Positions 44,583 through 53,601 are shown, counted from the stretch's first letter. The stretch: DNA of 64,000 nucleotides from Enterococcus termitis (GCF_001730305.1 NZ_MIJY01000044.1:62001-126000), one strand, 5' to 3'. Program-made: numbers and translations. Notes: generated by a model not told the origin, from the sequence alone.

Positions 44583-45689
44583 ATGTTAAATGATCTAAAG
44601 GTGAAAGTTGGGCCACAATTTTATCAGTATCATAAAGGAGCAATTGATAAAGTCCCAGATTTGTTGGAAGAATATCATGCAAAAAATATTCTGATTGTTC
44701 ATGGTGGTATTTCATGGGAAAAAGCGAAACCGATGCTCAGTTTTTTGGAAGATGAACGATATGCATTTACATCTTACCAGTATACCGGTGAATGTAGTTA
44801 TTATGGGGCTGATCTGATCGTCGATTTAGCTAAAACATTCGAAGTTGATTTTATCATTGGTGTTGGTGGAGGTAAGCTGGCTGATCTAGTCGGGTATGCA
44901 GCGCATCTCCTGTCACTTGATTTTGGAGTCATACCAACATTAGCTAGTAACTGTGCACCGTGGACGCCGTTATCTGTTATGTATAAAGAAACAGGAGAAG
45001 CGGAAGGGAAGACGGAACACTATTTAAGACAAGCCGCTTTTTTGATCACAGATCCAGAATTGGTGATAGATGCGCCAGTCGATTATTTTATCGCAGGTTT
45101 AGCAGACACCTTAGCGAAATGGTATGAATCAGATGCTATTTTACAGCAAACGCACTTGAAAGATGAGCCGTTCTTACAGCTTGCGGGGTTTACCTCAAGG
45201 CTTTGTAAAGAAGCGATCATGCAGGATTCAGTCAAAGCGATCGAGGATATGAAACAGGGGAAACTTTCAGATGAGTTTGTCCGTTTATCAGAAATCATCT
45301 TTGCAGTAGCTGGTATGGTTGGCGGACTGGGTGATAAATATGCACGAAATGCTGCAGCTCATGCGATGCACGATGGAATGAGTAAATATATCCCTGAAAG
45401 TCATCAGTTTTTACATGGAGAAAAAGTCGCTTACGGTATTTTTTATCAATTAGCACTCGAAGAGAAATGGGATAGGATCGATCAGCTATTGCCGTTTTAT
45501 GAAGCACTGAATTTACCAGTTTCCTTAAAACAGATGACGATTTACCCTGAAGAAGCTGTGATCGATGAGATCGTTTCGTTTATCGATTCTAAAGAAAAGG
45601 TTCATCTTATTCCTGTAACGACGACAAAAGAATCGTTAAAAAGAGCGCTTATATCATTAGAAGAATATATCAAAGAAAAAAGGAAATAG
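44583..45689 (+). CDS. Iron/zinc-containing alcohol dehydrogenase, glycerol-dehydrogenase-like
   Basis: 368 residues. GVGGGK at 93-98 binds NAD. Metal ligands by comparison with glycerol dehydrogenase: Asp175 (GLADTLAKW), His260 and His278, with the 18-residue spacing of the last two preserved. It lies 15 bp after the 2-hydroxyacid dehydrogenase. Two dehydrogenases together can invert a hydroxyl configuration by oxidation and reduction, which would suit a sugar acid entering as the wrong epimer for the dehydratase encoded downstream. Confidence 0.82.
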   Translation: MLNDLKVKVGPQFYQYHKGAIDKVPDLLEEYHAKNILIVHGGISWEKAKPMLSFLEDERYAFTSYQYTGECSYYGADLIVDLAKTFEVDFIIGVGGGKLADLVGYAAHLLSLDFGVIPTLASNCAPWTPLSVMYKETGEAEGKTEHYLRQAAFLITDPELVIDAPVDYFIAGLADTLAKWYESDAILQQTHLKDEPFLQLAGFTSRLCKEAIMQDSVKAIEDMKQGKLSDEFVRLSEIIFAVAGMVGGLGDKYARNAAAHAMHDGMSKYIPESHQFLHGEKVAYGIFYQLALEEKWDRIDQLLPFYEALNLPVSLKQMTIYPEEAVIDEIVSFIDSKEKVHLIPVTTTKESLKRALISLEEYIKEKRK

Positions 45690-45700
45690 AAGGAGGACAT

Positions 45701-46543
45701 ATGGAAACATTAAGTGTAATGCAAAGTTTCTTGATCGCATTGTGGACAGCGGCGGTCATGTCGAGATGGCTTGGAGGAGGGGCGACACTTACATTAAGAT
45801 TCTCGCCTTTGATGACAGGGCTGATCGTAGGGATAATAATGGGTGATGTTGCTCAGGCGATGATCGTAACGGCTGCTTTGCAGATGATTTATATGGGGGT
45901 ATTCTCACCAGGCGGATCAATGCCGGCAGAGCCTTCGATTGCAGCAGCTATTGCCGTACCAGTGGCACTATTAGGCGACTTAACGCCGGAAGCTGCGATT
46001 GCAGTTGCCGTACCAGTTGGTTTGTTAGGTAGCTATCTCTATCAATTTAGATTTTTTATCAATACTTTTTTAGGGAAATACACAGATAAAGCAGTTGAAG
46101 ATCTAAATCCAAAAGCGATTTCGCGTTCAGTCATAGTGTATCCGACGATTGCTTCATTCGTTTTATTCGTTCCGTTAGTTTTTGTCGCTCTTTATTTCGG
46201 TGCACCGGTAATTGCGGATGTCATTACTACGCTGGAAGGAACCGTTGTGCTTCATGTATTGGAAGTGGTCGGCGGCGGGCTGGCAGCAATTGGGATCGCG
46301 ACAACGATTTATGTTATTGGGCGTAAAGATTATATGGTCTTTTTCTTCCTTGCTTATTTTATCAGTATCGTCTTTAAGTCTTTAGAAATCACAATGGTTG
46401 CTTACGCTATTTTCGGTGTGTTGATTGCACTGATCTTTGTTCAATCACAAAAAGGCAAAACAGCACCGGTCGCTCAAAGCAATACTGGTGAAGCGGCAGC
46501 CACATTTTCAGATGATGATGACGATTATGATGATGGATTCTAA
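45701..46543 (+). CDS. PTS mannose/sorbose-family IIC component
   Basis: 280 residues, behind AAGGAGG. Membrane protein of the EIIC-Man family (ALWTAAVMSRWLGGGATLTLRFSPLMTGLIVG; VFSPGGSMPAEPSIAAAIAVPVALLGDLTPEAAIAVAVP). With IID it forms the sugar channel. The acidic C-terminal tail (DDDDDYDDGF) is unusual but short. Followed by IID after 20 bp. Confidence 0.9.
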   Translation: METLSVMQSFLIALWTAAVMSRWLGGGATLTLRFSPLMTGLIVGIIMGDVAQAMIVTAALQMIYMGVFSPGGSMPAEPSIAAAIAVPVALLGDLTPEAAIAVAVPVGLLGSYLYQFRFFINTFLGKYTDKAVEDLNPKAISRSVIVYPTIASFVLFVPLVFVALYFGAPVIADVITTLEGTVVLHVLEVVGGGLAAIGIATTIYVIGRKDYMVFFFLAYFISIVFKSLEITMVAYAIFGVLIALIFVQSQKGKTAPVAQSNTGEAAATFSDDDDDYDDGF

Positions 46544-46563
46544 ACGAAACAGGAGGGAATAAA

Positions 46564-47421
46564 ATGACAGAGATCAAAACAACCACAAACCTCGCACCAG
46601 AGGAAATCACAAAAAAAGATGTGACCAAAGCGTATCTTAGATGGCATTTTGCAAATGAGATTCCTCATTCGTTTGAACGCTATCTAGCACCATCCTTGCT
46701 GTATGCGATGATGCCGATTTTAAGAAAATTATATAAAGACGATGACAAGCTTAAAGCTGCGTATAAAAGACAGTTGCTGTTTTTTAATACACAACTGAGC
46801 TGGGGCGGTGGGGTAATCACCGGTCTGATGTCCTCAATGGAGCAACAACGAGCGCAAGAAGAATATGACGGCACAGAAGTTTTGATGCAGGATGACTTGA
46901 TGTATAACACTAAGGCAGGACTGATGGGCGCTCTAGCTGGTATCGGTGATGCCATTGATTCCGGAACGGTTCAGTACATTTTCATTGCAATTGCGGTGCC
47001 GTGGGCAGAGCAAGGCAGTGCATTAGGAGCGTTGTTTCCGTTTATTGCCTTTGCCTTGTATCAAGCAACCTTAGGCGTATTCTTTGCTCGTCAAGCCTTT
47101 AGTATGGGGCGTAATGCAACAGGATTGATGCAAAGCTCTGGTGTTCAAAATGCGATCGAAACGTTATCAGTATTAGGTCTGTTTATGATGGGAATCTTAG
47201 CCGGAAATTACGTCAAAGTATCATCGGCGCTGCAATTTAAAATTTCGGGTCGAGAATTTGTCATACAGGATATTTTAGATCAGATTGTTCCGGGAATTTT
47301 ACCACTGGCAGTTGTGATGGGTGTGTATTGGTTCTACACCAAAAAAGGGTTAAAAGTAACCCAGGCATTATTATGGCTGACCGGGATCTTGATCGTGTTG
47401 GCAGCAATTGGCATCTTATAA
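46564..47421 (+). CDS. PTS mannose/sorbose-family IID component
   Basis: 285 residues of EIID-Man type: ITKKDVTKAYLRWHFANEIPHSFERYLAPSLLYAMMP near the start, then LMGALAGIGDAIDSGTVQYIFIAIA. Pairs with the upstream IIC as the membrane part of the transporter. Confidence 0.9.
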   Translation: MTEIKTTTNLAPEEITKKDVTKAYLRWHFANEIPHSFERYLAPSLLYAMMPILRKLYKDDDKLKAAYKRQLLFFNTQLSWGGGVITGLMSSMEQQRAQEEYDGTEVLMQDDLMYNTKAGLMGALAGIGDAIDSGTVQYIFIAIAVPWAEQGSALGALFPFIAFALYQATLGVFFARQAFSMGRNATGLMQSSGVQNAIETLSVLGLFMMGILAGNYVKVSSALQFKISGREFVIQDILDQIVPGILPLAVVMGVYWFYTKKGLKVTQALLWLTGILIVLAAIGIL

Positions 47422-47445
47422 TAAAAGAAGAGGAAGTGATCACCA

Positions 47446-47952
47446 ATGGGCGTTATCAATTTAGCTCGTGTAGATGAACGTTTGATTCATGGACAGGTTA
47501 TGATGACCTTGTCACAAAAAAGCGGCGTAAATTCAATTTTTGTTGTTGATGAAGTTGTCGCAAAAGATAAATTTATGCGTGAATTATATAAAAGCGCTGG
47601 CGGCCGAACGGGTCAAAAAACAATCGTCATCACCCCAGATAAAGCGAAGTTTTATTGGGATGAATATGAATTTAAAGAGTATAACTGCATTTTGATCACC
47701 AAAACAATCAGTGTGATCTACGATTTGGTTACGCATGGTGTACCGATGAAAGAATTAAACATTGGTGGAATTGCACAAAAAGATCCAGAGAAGGATTTGT
47801 TGGTAACCAAATCAGTTTATCTAAATAAAGCAGATGCGGAAAAACTAAAAGAGATGAACGAAAAATACGGCGTAGAAGATATTTATTTTCAAGCTACGCC
47901 TTCAGCACCGAAATCAACACTGAAAGAAGTTTTGACAAAGTTTGATTTATAA
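47446..47952 (+). CDS. PTS mannose/sorbose-family IIB component
   Basis: 168 residues. Begins GVINLARVDERLIHGQVMM, in which His15 is the phosphorylated residue of this family. It takes the phosphate from IIA and passes it to the sugar during uptake. Cytoplasmic. Same operon. Confidence 0.92.
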   Translation: MGVINLARVDERLIHGQVMMTLSQKSGVNSIFVVDEVVAKDKFMRELYKSAGGRTGQKTIVITPDKAKFYWDEYEFKEYNCILITKTISVIYDLVTHGVPMKELNIGGIAQKDPEKDLLVTKSVYLNKADAEKLKEMNEKYGVEDIYFQATPSAPKSTLKEVLTKFDL

Positions 47953-47994
47953 ACGAACAGTTCGTCAAATGTAAGGATGGGAAGTGATTCATAG

Positions 47995-48876
47995 ATGGAA
48001 CAAATTGATCAATTGACAGACTGGACCTTCCATTACCAGTACATCAATCGCGTAAGAAGAACTAAGAAACAAAAACAACGATTTCTTTCGACTTTGGTAA
48101 CGGATATCGCTAAGGTGCGACAAGATATTCGTGTGATCGAATATAAGCAGAATAAGCAATATGTTTCTAGTAACGTCTATATTGGGGATGTCGTTTCAGC
48201 TGATCGGATCATTTGTACGTATTATGATACACCGCTTAGGCATCTTGGTCCTTATTATTTATTTGACCGATTGAAACAAAGAAAAGGCACGCTTCGTTTG
48301 ATTATTGTTAGCACCCTTATCTATTTATTAGTTGGACTGGCGGCTACGTTATTGTACACAAAAAATGGAACCAGCCCTTTTGATCTCAGACAATTCTCTA
48401 CGTGGGCGGTAATCCTTTGCTACGGTATCTATTTTGTGCTCTTTAGCAAGCTGACCAAAGGACTTTCAAGTAGAAAAAATAAGGTGCGAAATACGTCTTC
48501 AATTCTGGCGATTTTATCGCTGATCATGGATTTAAACGATAAGAAAACGGCATTTGCCTTTATTGATGAAGGCTGTTTTGGAGATACAGGACTGGATTTT
48601 CTGAAAGAGACATGTAAACCATCTGCGCAACTCTATTATTTGGATTGTGTGGGTGGGAATGAAGACCTTCATTTTGTCGGTCATCAAATCACAGAAAAAG
48701 AAAAACAACGGTTTATCACGCATAAAGGCAGTGAACAACAAGTTAATTACATTTTTTGTGCACAAGCAAGTGAAACAGAACAGGGAATGAGTTATTACCT
48801 TGAAAAATCAAGCTTGAATCAAGTCGAGATCGATCAAGAGAAGTTAACGAAAATCTCCGATTATTTTAACCATTAA
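47995..48876 (+). CDS. Unknown membrane protein resembling a degenerate M28 peptidase with an inserted helical hairpin
   Basis: 293 residues; I do not recognise a named family. Two membrane helices at about 101-121 and 136-153 split a cytoplasmic-type domain. The flanking segments RIICTYYDTP (71-80), FAFIDEGCFGDTGLDFL (187-203) and LYYLDCVGGNEDLHFVGH (213-230) echo the order HYD / EExGLxGS / LDxVG of M28 metallopeptidases, but the metal His is Tyr77 and the paired Glu are not kept. It may be a non-catalytic scaffold or sensor. It is encoded between IIB and IIA of one PTS, so a role in transporter assembly or in handling the substrate is plausible. Confidence 0.6.
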   Translation: MEQIDQLTDWTFHYQYINRVRRTKKQKQRFLSTLVTDIAKVRQDIRVIEYKQNKQYVSSNVYIGDVVSADRIICTYYDTPLRHLGPYYLFDRLKQRKGTLRLIIVSTLIYLLVGLAATLLYTKNGTSPFDLRQFSTWAVILCYGIYFVLFSKLTKGLSSRKNKVRNTSSILAILSLIMDLNDKKTAFAFIDEGCFGDTGLDFLKETCKPSAQLYYLDCVGGNEDLHFVGHQITEKEKQRFITHKGSEQQVNYIFCAQASETEQGMSYYLEKSSLNQVEIDQEKLTKISDYFNH

Positions 48877-48912
48877 ACAAGATAGAAGAATGTTACTCAA
48901 GGAGGAATGTAG

Positions 48913-49362
48913 ATGCTTGGAATTGTTATTGCGACGCATGGCACATTTAGTGCAGGGTTAAAAGATGCTGTTGAGGTGATCATGGGCGCAACAGAAAATA
49001 TTGCTACAGTCAGCTTGAAGCAAGGAGAAGATATTCAACAAGTGGGCGGGCAGATCAAACAAGCGATCCAGCAAGTAGATCAGGGCAATGGTGTTGTCTT
49101 ATTCGTGGATTTAGTCAGTGCTAGTCCATACAATCAATCACTACTTGCGGTTAGAGAACTAGAAAAAGAGCAGCAGGAAAACGTTTATATCATCAGTGGT
49201 GTTAATTTGCCGATGCTGCTTGAAACAATCAATTATCAGTTATTGGAAACACCGATCGAAGAGATTCCAGCAGCAGTTATTGCCCAAGGAGGAAACGGCT
49301 TAGCTCAGTGGCATGTATCGATGGTAGAAACAGATGAAGTGGAAGAGGAAGATGATTTTTGA
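48913..49362 (+). CDS. PTS mannose-family IIA component
   Basis: 149 residues. MLGIVIATHGTFSAGLKDA with phosphorylation site His9. Receives phosphate from HPr and passes it to IIB. Acidic C-terminal end. Translated from behind AAGGAGGAATG. Confidence 0.9.
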   Translation: MLGIVIATHGTFSAGLKDAVEVIMGATENIATVSLKQGEDIQQVGGQIKQAIQQVDQGNGVVLFVDLVSASPYNQSLLAVRELEKEQQENVYIISGVNLPMLLETINYQLLETPIEEIPAAVIAQGGNGLAQWHVSMVETDEVEEEDDF

Positions 49363-49392
49363 GAAGACGACAAGAGTGGAGGAAGATGCGAT

Positions 49393-50472
49393 ATGAAGTG
49401 GGGCTTTAGATGGTATGGAGAAAAAGGAGACTCAATACCATTAAAACATGTGAAACAAATTCCTGGGATCAACGGAATCGTTGGCACGTTGTTAAATAAA
49501 CTACCAGGAGATGTTTGGGAAGTTAATGAGATACAAGAATTGAAAGGGTCTGTAGAAAAAGGCGGACTAGAACTGCTGGGCATTGAAAGTGTGGCAATTC
49601 ATGACGCAATCAAAGCTGGAACCGCTGATAGAGACCAATATATTGAAAATTATATCCAAACGATTCGCAATCTTTCCAAATGTGGAGTGAACTTGATTTG
49701 TTATAGTTTTAAACCAATTTTCGGCTGGGCGAAAACAACACTAGCCTACGAAAACAGTGATGGCAGTTTTTCACTTGTTTATGACCAGTCGGTTGTCGAT
49801 AACATGGAACCAAGCGAGATGTATAAACTGATTCATAGTCAGTCAAAAGGTTTTAGCTTGCCCGGCTGGGAAGAAGAACGGTTGAAAAAATTTGATAGTC
49901 TAGTCAAATTATACGAAGGTGTAACAGAAGAAGACTTGTTTGAAAATCTAAAATATTTTCTATTAAAAGTTATTCCTGTTTGTGAGGAGATGGACGTAAG
50001 ACTGGCCATCCATCCGGATGATCCACCGTGGGAAATTTTCGGCTTCCCGCGAATCACTAAAAATCTCTCAGATTTGAAGAGAATCATGGACATCATCGAT
50101 TCACCTTATAATGGAATCACATTTTGTACAGGTTCTTTGGGCGCTGATCCGAACAATGATTTAGTAGAAATGATCAATGAAATTGGTGACAGAATCAATT
50201 TTGTTCACTTCCGTAATGTTGGTTTCATGGGCGAAAGAAAGTTTAAAGAAACAGCCCATTTAAGCACAGAAGGCTCGCTGGATATGTATGCCATCATGAA
50301 AGCATTGGTGGATGCTGGTTTTGATGGTGTGATCCGTCCAGATCATGGTCGAACGATTTGGGGAGAAGTCGCCATGCCAGGATATGGCTTACATGATCGA
50401 GCATTGGGCATTTCATACATGCAGGGCTTACATGAAGCAATCGTAAAAAGTGAACGGGACCAAGGAAAGTAA
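49393..50472 (+). CDS. Mannonate-dehydratase-like enzyme (UxuA family)
   Basis: 359 residues, the family length. UxuA-type TIM-barrel features: MKWGFRWYGEKGDSIPLKHVKQIPG at the start, MDVRLAIHPDDPPWEIFGFPRI, TFCTGSLG, FVHFRNV, and VIRPDHGRTIW. UxuA dehydrates D-mannonate to 2-keto-3-deoxygluconate in a metal-dependent reaction. Here it is cotranscribed with a PTS and an aldolase but no 2-keto-3-deoxygluconate kinase, so the real substrate may be the 6-phosphate of a hexonate delivered by the PTS. That is inference. Confidence 0.85.
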   Translation: MKWGFRWYGEKGDSIPLKHVKQIPGINGIVGTLLNKLPGDVWEVNEIQELKGSVEKGGLELLGIESVAIHDAIKAGTADRDQYIENYIQTIRNLSKCGVNLICYSFKPIFGWAKTTLAYENSDGSFSLVYDQSVVDNMEPSEMYKLIHSQSKGFSLPGWEEERLKKFDSLVKLYEGVTEEDLFENLKYFLLKVIPVCEEMDVRLAIHPDDPPWEIFGFPRITKNLSDLKRIMDIIDSPYNGITFCTGSLGADPNNDLVEMINEIGDRINFVHFRNVGFMGERKFKETAHLSTEGSLDMYAIMKALVDAGFDGVIRPDHGRTIWGEVAMPGYGLHDRALGISYMQGLHEAIVKSERDQGK

Positions 50473-50485
50473 AAGAGGTGTAGAC

Positions 50486-51139
50486 TTGACTAAATCTAAG
50501 GTACATCAACAATTGGCTGAAAGTAAATTATTACCCTTATACACGGCTACGGATATAGCTTATTTAGAGAAACTAGAAGAGATTTTACTAGAAAATGGCG
50601 TCAGTTTGATCGAGGTGACGTTTCGCAGTTCATTAGCAGTCGAAGCAATCAAAAAATTATCAGCTTCGGGAAAACTGACGGTAGGAGCTGGTACTGTTAG
50701 AACGATCGAGGAAGCAAAAGCAGCTGTTGAAAATGGCGCGGAATTTATTGTTTCGCCAGCAATCGTCCCAGAAGTAATCGACTATTGTCTGGAAAATGAG
50801 ATTCCAGTATTTCCAGGAACAGCCACACCAGGAGATATTCAAAGAGCGTCTGATTACGGAATTAAAACGGTCAAATTCTTTCCAGCAGATATTTATGGGG
50901 GAATCCATGCAATCAAGGCTTTAAGCGGACCGTTTTACGATATGACCTTTTTACCGACTGGCGGAATCGATTCAAGTAACGTTATTGACTATATTGAAAA
51001 CGACCATGTATTGGCAGTTGGCGGTTCATTCATTATTTCCGAACAGCTGATAAAAAAAGATAACGGCGTAGCTGCCAATAAAGCGTTAAATGCTTTAGTA
51101 CAACAAATAAAACAGCACACCCAAAATGAAAAAGGCTAA
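50486..51139 (+). CDS. eda: 2-keto-3-deoxy-6-phosphogluconate (KDPG) aldolase
   Basis: 217 residues from TTG 50486, five bases behind AAGAGGTG; an in-frame GTG at 50450 overlaps the dehydratase gene and lacks a site. Schiff-base Lys130 in KTVKFFPAD, Glu43 and Arg47 in LIEVTFRS, and GAGTVR are the KDPG/KHG aldolase signature. Cleaves KDPG to pyruvate and glyceraldehyde-3-phosphate. Last gene of the sugar-acid operon and its link to glycolysis. Confidence 0.9.
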   Translation: MTKSKVHQQLAESKLLPLYTATDIAYLEKLEEILLENGVSLIEVTFRSSLAVEAIKKLSASGKLTVGAGTVRTIEEAKAAVENGAEFIVSPAIVPEVIDYCLENEIPVFPGTATPGDIQRASDYGIKTVKFFPADIYGGIHAIKALSGPFYDMTFLPTGGIDSSNVIDYIENDHVLAVGGSFIISEQLIKKDNGVAANKALNALVQQIKQHTQNEKG

Positions 51140-51150
51140 AAAATAGTGAA

Positions 51151-51191
51151 AACAGCCGTGAGCTCCGTAAGAGTAGCTCCGGTTGTTTTTT
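51151..51191 (+). terminator. Terminator of the PTS sugar-acid operon
   Basis: AACAGCCG..AGCT and AGCTCCGGTTGTT form a bulged stem followed by six T. Confidence 0.7.
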
Positions 51192-51205
51192 CATTTTAAT
51201 AAGTC

Positions 51206-51234
51206 GTTACATTCGACCAAGGTTTAGGTATAAT
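51206..51234 (+). promoter_or_regulatory. Sigma-A promoter for the lipoprotein gene
   Basis: GTTACA (51206-51211), 17-bp spacer, TATAAT (51229-51234), 36 bp before the ATG. Confidence 0.65.
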
Positions 51235-51270
51235 TAGCAGTGAAGTAATAAAAAAAAGGAGTTTAAGTGA

Positions 51271-52194
51271 ATGAAGAAAATGGTATGGGGCTGTTTGATT
51301 GTGTTACTCTTTACAGGATGTTCACCTAAAGATAACCAGTCAGCTAAAGAAAATAAAACGGATACGGTTACTAGTGCAAAAAAATCATCTGAATTTGATT
51401 CAGCAATGGCCAAAGGCAAAGAAGCATTGATCGATAAAGATCTATCAAAAGCACAAGCTGCTTTTCAATTAGCATTAGAGTATAAAAAAGATAGCAGTGA
51501 AGCAACATCTTTTCTTAAACAAATTGAATTATATGAAGCTGCCGCAACGTTGAAAGAAAAAAAAGAATATGTAGGTGCAGTGGAAAAAATAGCTGAACTA
51601 AACGAAGTCAAAGATCTTTCGACAATTTTAAAGCAATATGGACAGGAAATGATCAAAGAAATAGCTGAAGAAAAAACGGCAGCTGTAGAATCGAAAAAAG
51701 CAGAGCAGACCACAGAAACGAAGAATGTTGAAAAGGCTGCAGAGACAACACCAGTTGCGCCTAAAGCAGAGAACAACGTACCATGGAATCAACAGAAAAG
51801 AGCAGAGTTGATTCAGTTTATGGCACAATGGGGACAAACAATGGATCAAAACTATGTAGAATATTCCCCTAATGTACAGGTGAATTGGTATGGTATCAAC
51901 TTTCCAAATACCTTTGGCAGCAATAATATTGCAGTAAATGGCAGTCAAGCAGCTGTTCAATGGTCGGATAGTGGACTAACAAGTAATGTGTATAATGTTG
52001 TTGCAATTTATTCAGATATTGGTACATCAGGAGCAACAATGAACAATCATCTTTATTTATTTACAATTTTTAACGGTCAACCTATTGTTTTGATCACACA
52101 ACAAAATCAAGGAAATGCCGAGAATCTAGTCTATTTCACTGAAACACAAAATGCTGATTTAAGCGGTGGATTTGCCCAGATCGTTAATGGATAA
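51271..52194 (+). CDS. Lipoprotein with DUF4767 domain
   Basis: 307 residues. Lipobox LLFTGC puts the lipidated Cys at about 17, so it is membrane-anchored outside the cell. A helical, TPR-like central part (FDSAMAKGKEALIDKDLSKAQAAFQLALEYKKD) and an E/K/T-rich linker precede a C-terminal DUF4767 domain (WNQQKRAELIQFMAQWGQTMDQNYVEY). Function of the domain is unknown. It is followed 41 bp later by a second lipoprotein gene. Confidence 0.8.
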   Translation: MKKMVWGCLIVLLFTGCSPKDNQSAKENKTDTVTSAKKSSEFDSAMAKGKEALIDKDLSKAQAAFQLALEYKKDSSEATSFLKQIELYEAAATLKEKKEYVGAVEKIAELNEVKDLSTILKQYGQEMIKEIAEEKTAAVESKKAEQTTETKNVEKAAETTPVAPKAENNVPWNQQKRAELIQFMAQWGQTMDQNYVEYSPNVQVNWYGINFPNTFGSNNIAVNGSQAAVQWSDSGLTSNVYNVVAIYSDIGTSGATMNNHLYLFTIFNGQPIVLITQQNQGNAENLVYFTETQNADLSGGFAQIVNG

Positions 52195-52235
52195 AAGCAG
52201 TCAAGATAAAACCAGAAAGAGAGGAAAGAACTATA

Positions 52236-52847
52236 ATGAAGCATTATAATAACGAAAGAAGTCACTATTGGGTCGTGTTTACAATGAGTATCCTGCTTAT
52301 TATTGGTATAAGTACAGGTTGTCAGAATCGTAAAACAGCTTCATCGAGTAACTCGAGCAGCAGTGAGACCACAACAAGCAGTTCTCAAAATACCAATCAA
52401 ACATCCAGTAGTACGATGACCAGTACATCAAGTTCAGAAACGACAAAAGAAGAGGTGGAAACTGAAACGACAATTTCTGAAGCTCCGATTGCTGTCGAAA
52501 ATGAAGAACCGCAACCGGAAGTAGTGACAAAAAGTGTTACAGAAGAGGAAGTCACAGCGTTTTATTCACGCTATAATCGAACAGAGTATAGTAGCACGTT
52601 AGAATTGATTACAAGACTTTACGGTTTAGATCCTGTTATAGCTGAAAATCAGCAATATATCCACGAAAATTTGATGTCGATCGGGCAGCCGGTACCCAAT
52701 GGCGAGTTTCCAGAAGAGTCTATTGGCAACATTATGGGTGGAGTAGAAGGAACGTTTGTTTATAAAGGAAGTCATGAATACGATTACCAAATGGGTACGA
52801 ATTTTAGTGGACAATACCCAGAAAATATTTTTGCAGAAGCGCTCTAA
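52236..52847 (+). CDS. Ser/Thr-rich lipoprotein, unknown function
   Basis: 203 residues. An N-terminal hydrophobic helix and lipobox GISTGC put the lipidated Cys at about 29. Residues 30-90 are nearly all Ser, Thr, Asn and Glu, an extended spacer. The folded C-terminus (EEVTAFYSRYNRTEYSSTLE...GTFVYKGSHEYDYQMG) is not recognised. Probably co-transcribed with the DUF4767 lipoprotein. Confidence 0.7.
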   Translation: MKHYNNERSHYWVVFTMSILLIIGISTGCQNRKTASSSNSSSSETTTSSSQNTNQTSSSTMTSTSSSETTKEEVETETTISEAPIAVENEEPQPEVVTKSVTEEEVTAFYSRYNRTEYSSTLELITRLYGLDPVIAENQQYIHENLMSIGQPVPNGEFPEESIGNIMGGVEGTFVYKGSHEYDYQMGTNFSGQYPENIFAEAL

Positions 52848-52915
52848 TAGAAAAATATAATCGTACTTAGGATTGGATATTTTTAAAAAAATAGGTGTTA
52901 TTTTAAAACGTACTT

Positions 52916-52924
52916 TGGTATAAT
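52916..52924 (+). promoter_or_regulatory. Extended -10 promoter for the DUF1307 lipoprotein
   Basis: TGGTATAAT, a perfect extended -10, 33 bp before the ATG; the -35 is weak. Confidence 0.55.
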
Positions 52925-52956
52925 GAAGGCTAGAATTAAAAATTAAGGAGGAAAAA

Positions 52957-53346
52957 ATGAAAAAGATTTTAGGGGTTATATCAGTATTGGTTACATTGGT
53001 TATTTTAGGTGCATGTGGAGGTAAGGCAGAAACAACTACGTTTACACAATCACCTATGGCGGGAACAGAAGTATCAATCATTGTTGAGCACAAAGGTGAT
53101 AAAATCACTGGTGCATCTGCCAAAGCAGTCTTTGATAATGAGAAACTGATGATCGCAGACGAAGAAGCCGCTGATCAAGTAGCAGAAGCATTCAAAACGT
53201 CATCAAAATTAGAAGATGCAAAAGTAAAATATACGGATAAAGAAACAGTTATCACCTACGATGCACCAGCAGGCAGTGTGAAATCCGGCAGCAGCTATAA
53301 AGAAGGCGAAAAAGAATTGATCAAGATGGGCTTTGAGAAAAAATAG
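52957..53346 (+). CDS. DUF1307 (YehR-like) lipoprotein
   Basis: 129 residues behind AAGGAGG. Lipobox ILGACGG with lipidated Cys20. The mature part (TTTFTQSPMAGTEVSIIVEHKGDKITGASAKAVF) fits the DUF1307 family of small surface lipoproteins, function unknown. Own promoter and terminator, so monocistronic. Confidence 0.8.
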   Translation: MKKILGVISVLVTLVILGACGGKAETTTFTQSPMAGTEVSIIVEHKGDKITGASAKAVFDNEKLMIADEEAADQVAEAFKTSSKLEDAKVKYTDKETVITYDAPAGSVKSGSSYKEGEKELIKMGFEKK

Positions 53347-53367
53347 CCTGACATTTAATCAATCTAG

Positions 53368-53409
53368 AAGAATCAGAACGCTCTAGTAGCCGTTCTGATT
53401 CTTTTTTTA
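53368..53409 (+). terminator. Rho-independent terminator
   Basis: Perfect 13-bp stem AAGAATCAGAACG / CGTTCTGATTCTT with a 10-base loop running into T7. Confidence 0.85.
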
Positions 53410-53513
53410 GCACGTTTGCAGATAAGAGGTAATTAGAATGCAGAGCTAGTGTATTTAGAAAATGTTCGTCTTTTTCTTTATCCACACTTTTATATTTACT
53501 TATTCTTTCGTTT

Positions 53514-53549
53514 ATTATATGATTAAACACGTTGTGCAAATCATATAAT
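53514..53549. repeat. Inverted repeat in the purine permease leader
   Basis: Perfect 11-bp arms ATTATATGATT / AATCATATAAT with a 14-base loop. May be an operator or a leader hairpin. Confidence 0.5.
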
Positions 53550-53555
53550 GCATTT

Positions 53556-53586
53556 TTTACGAACGTTTTTTTTATTGTTCGGATTT
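53556..53586. promoter_or_regulatory. Candidate PurR box pair
   Basis: On the minus strand, 53586-53574 reads AAATCCGAACAAT, an exact match to the Gram-positive PurBox AWWWCCGAACWWT. A weaker inverted half (TTTTACGAACGTT) starts at 53556. The two are closer together than in B. subtilis operators, so the arrangement is unusual. The site lies directly before a purine permease gene. Confidence 0.5.
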
Positions 53587-53601
53587 TTAGGAGGATAACA
53601 A

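Noticed and set aside
53410-53601. Possible purine riboswitch before the purine permease
   Set aside because: The conserved core of the purine aptamer is absent; only hairpins and PurR-like boxes were found.
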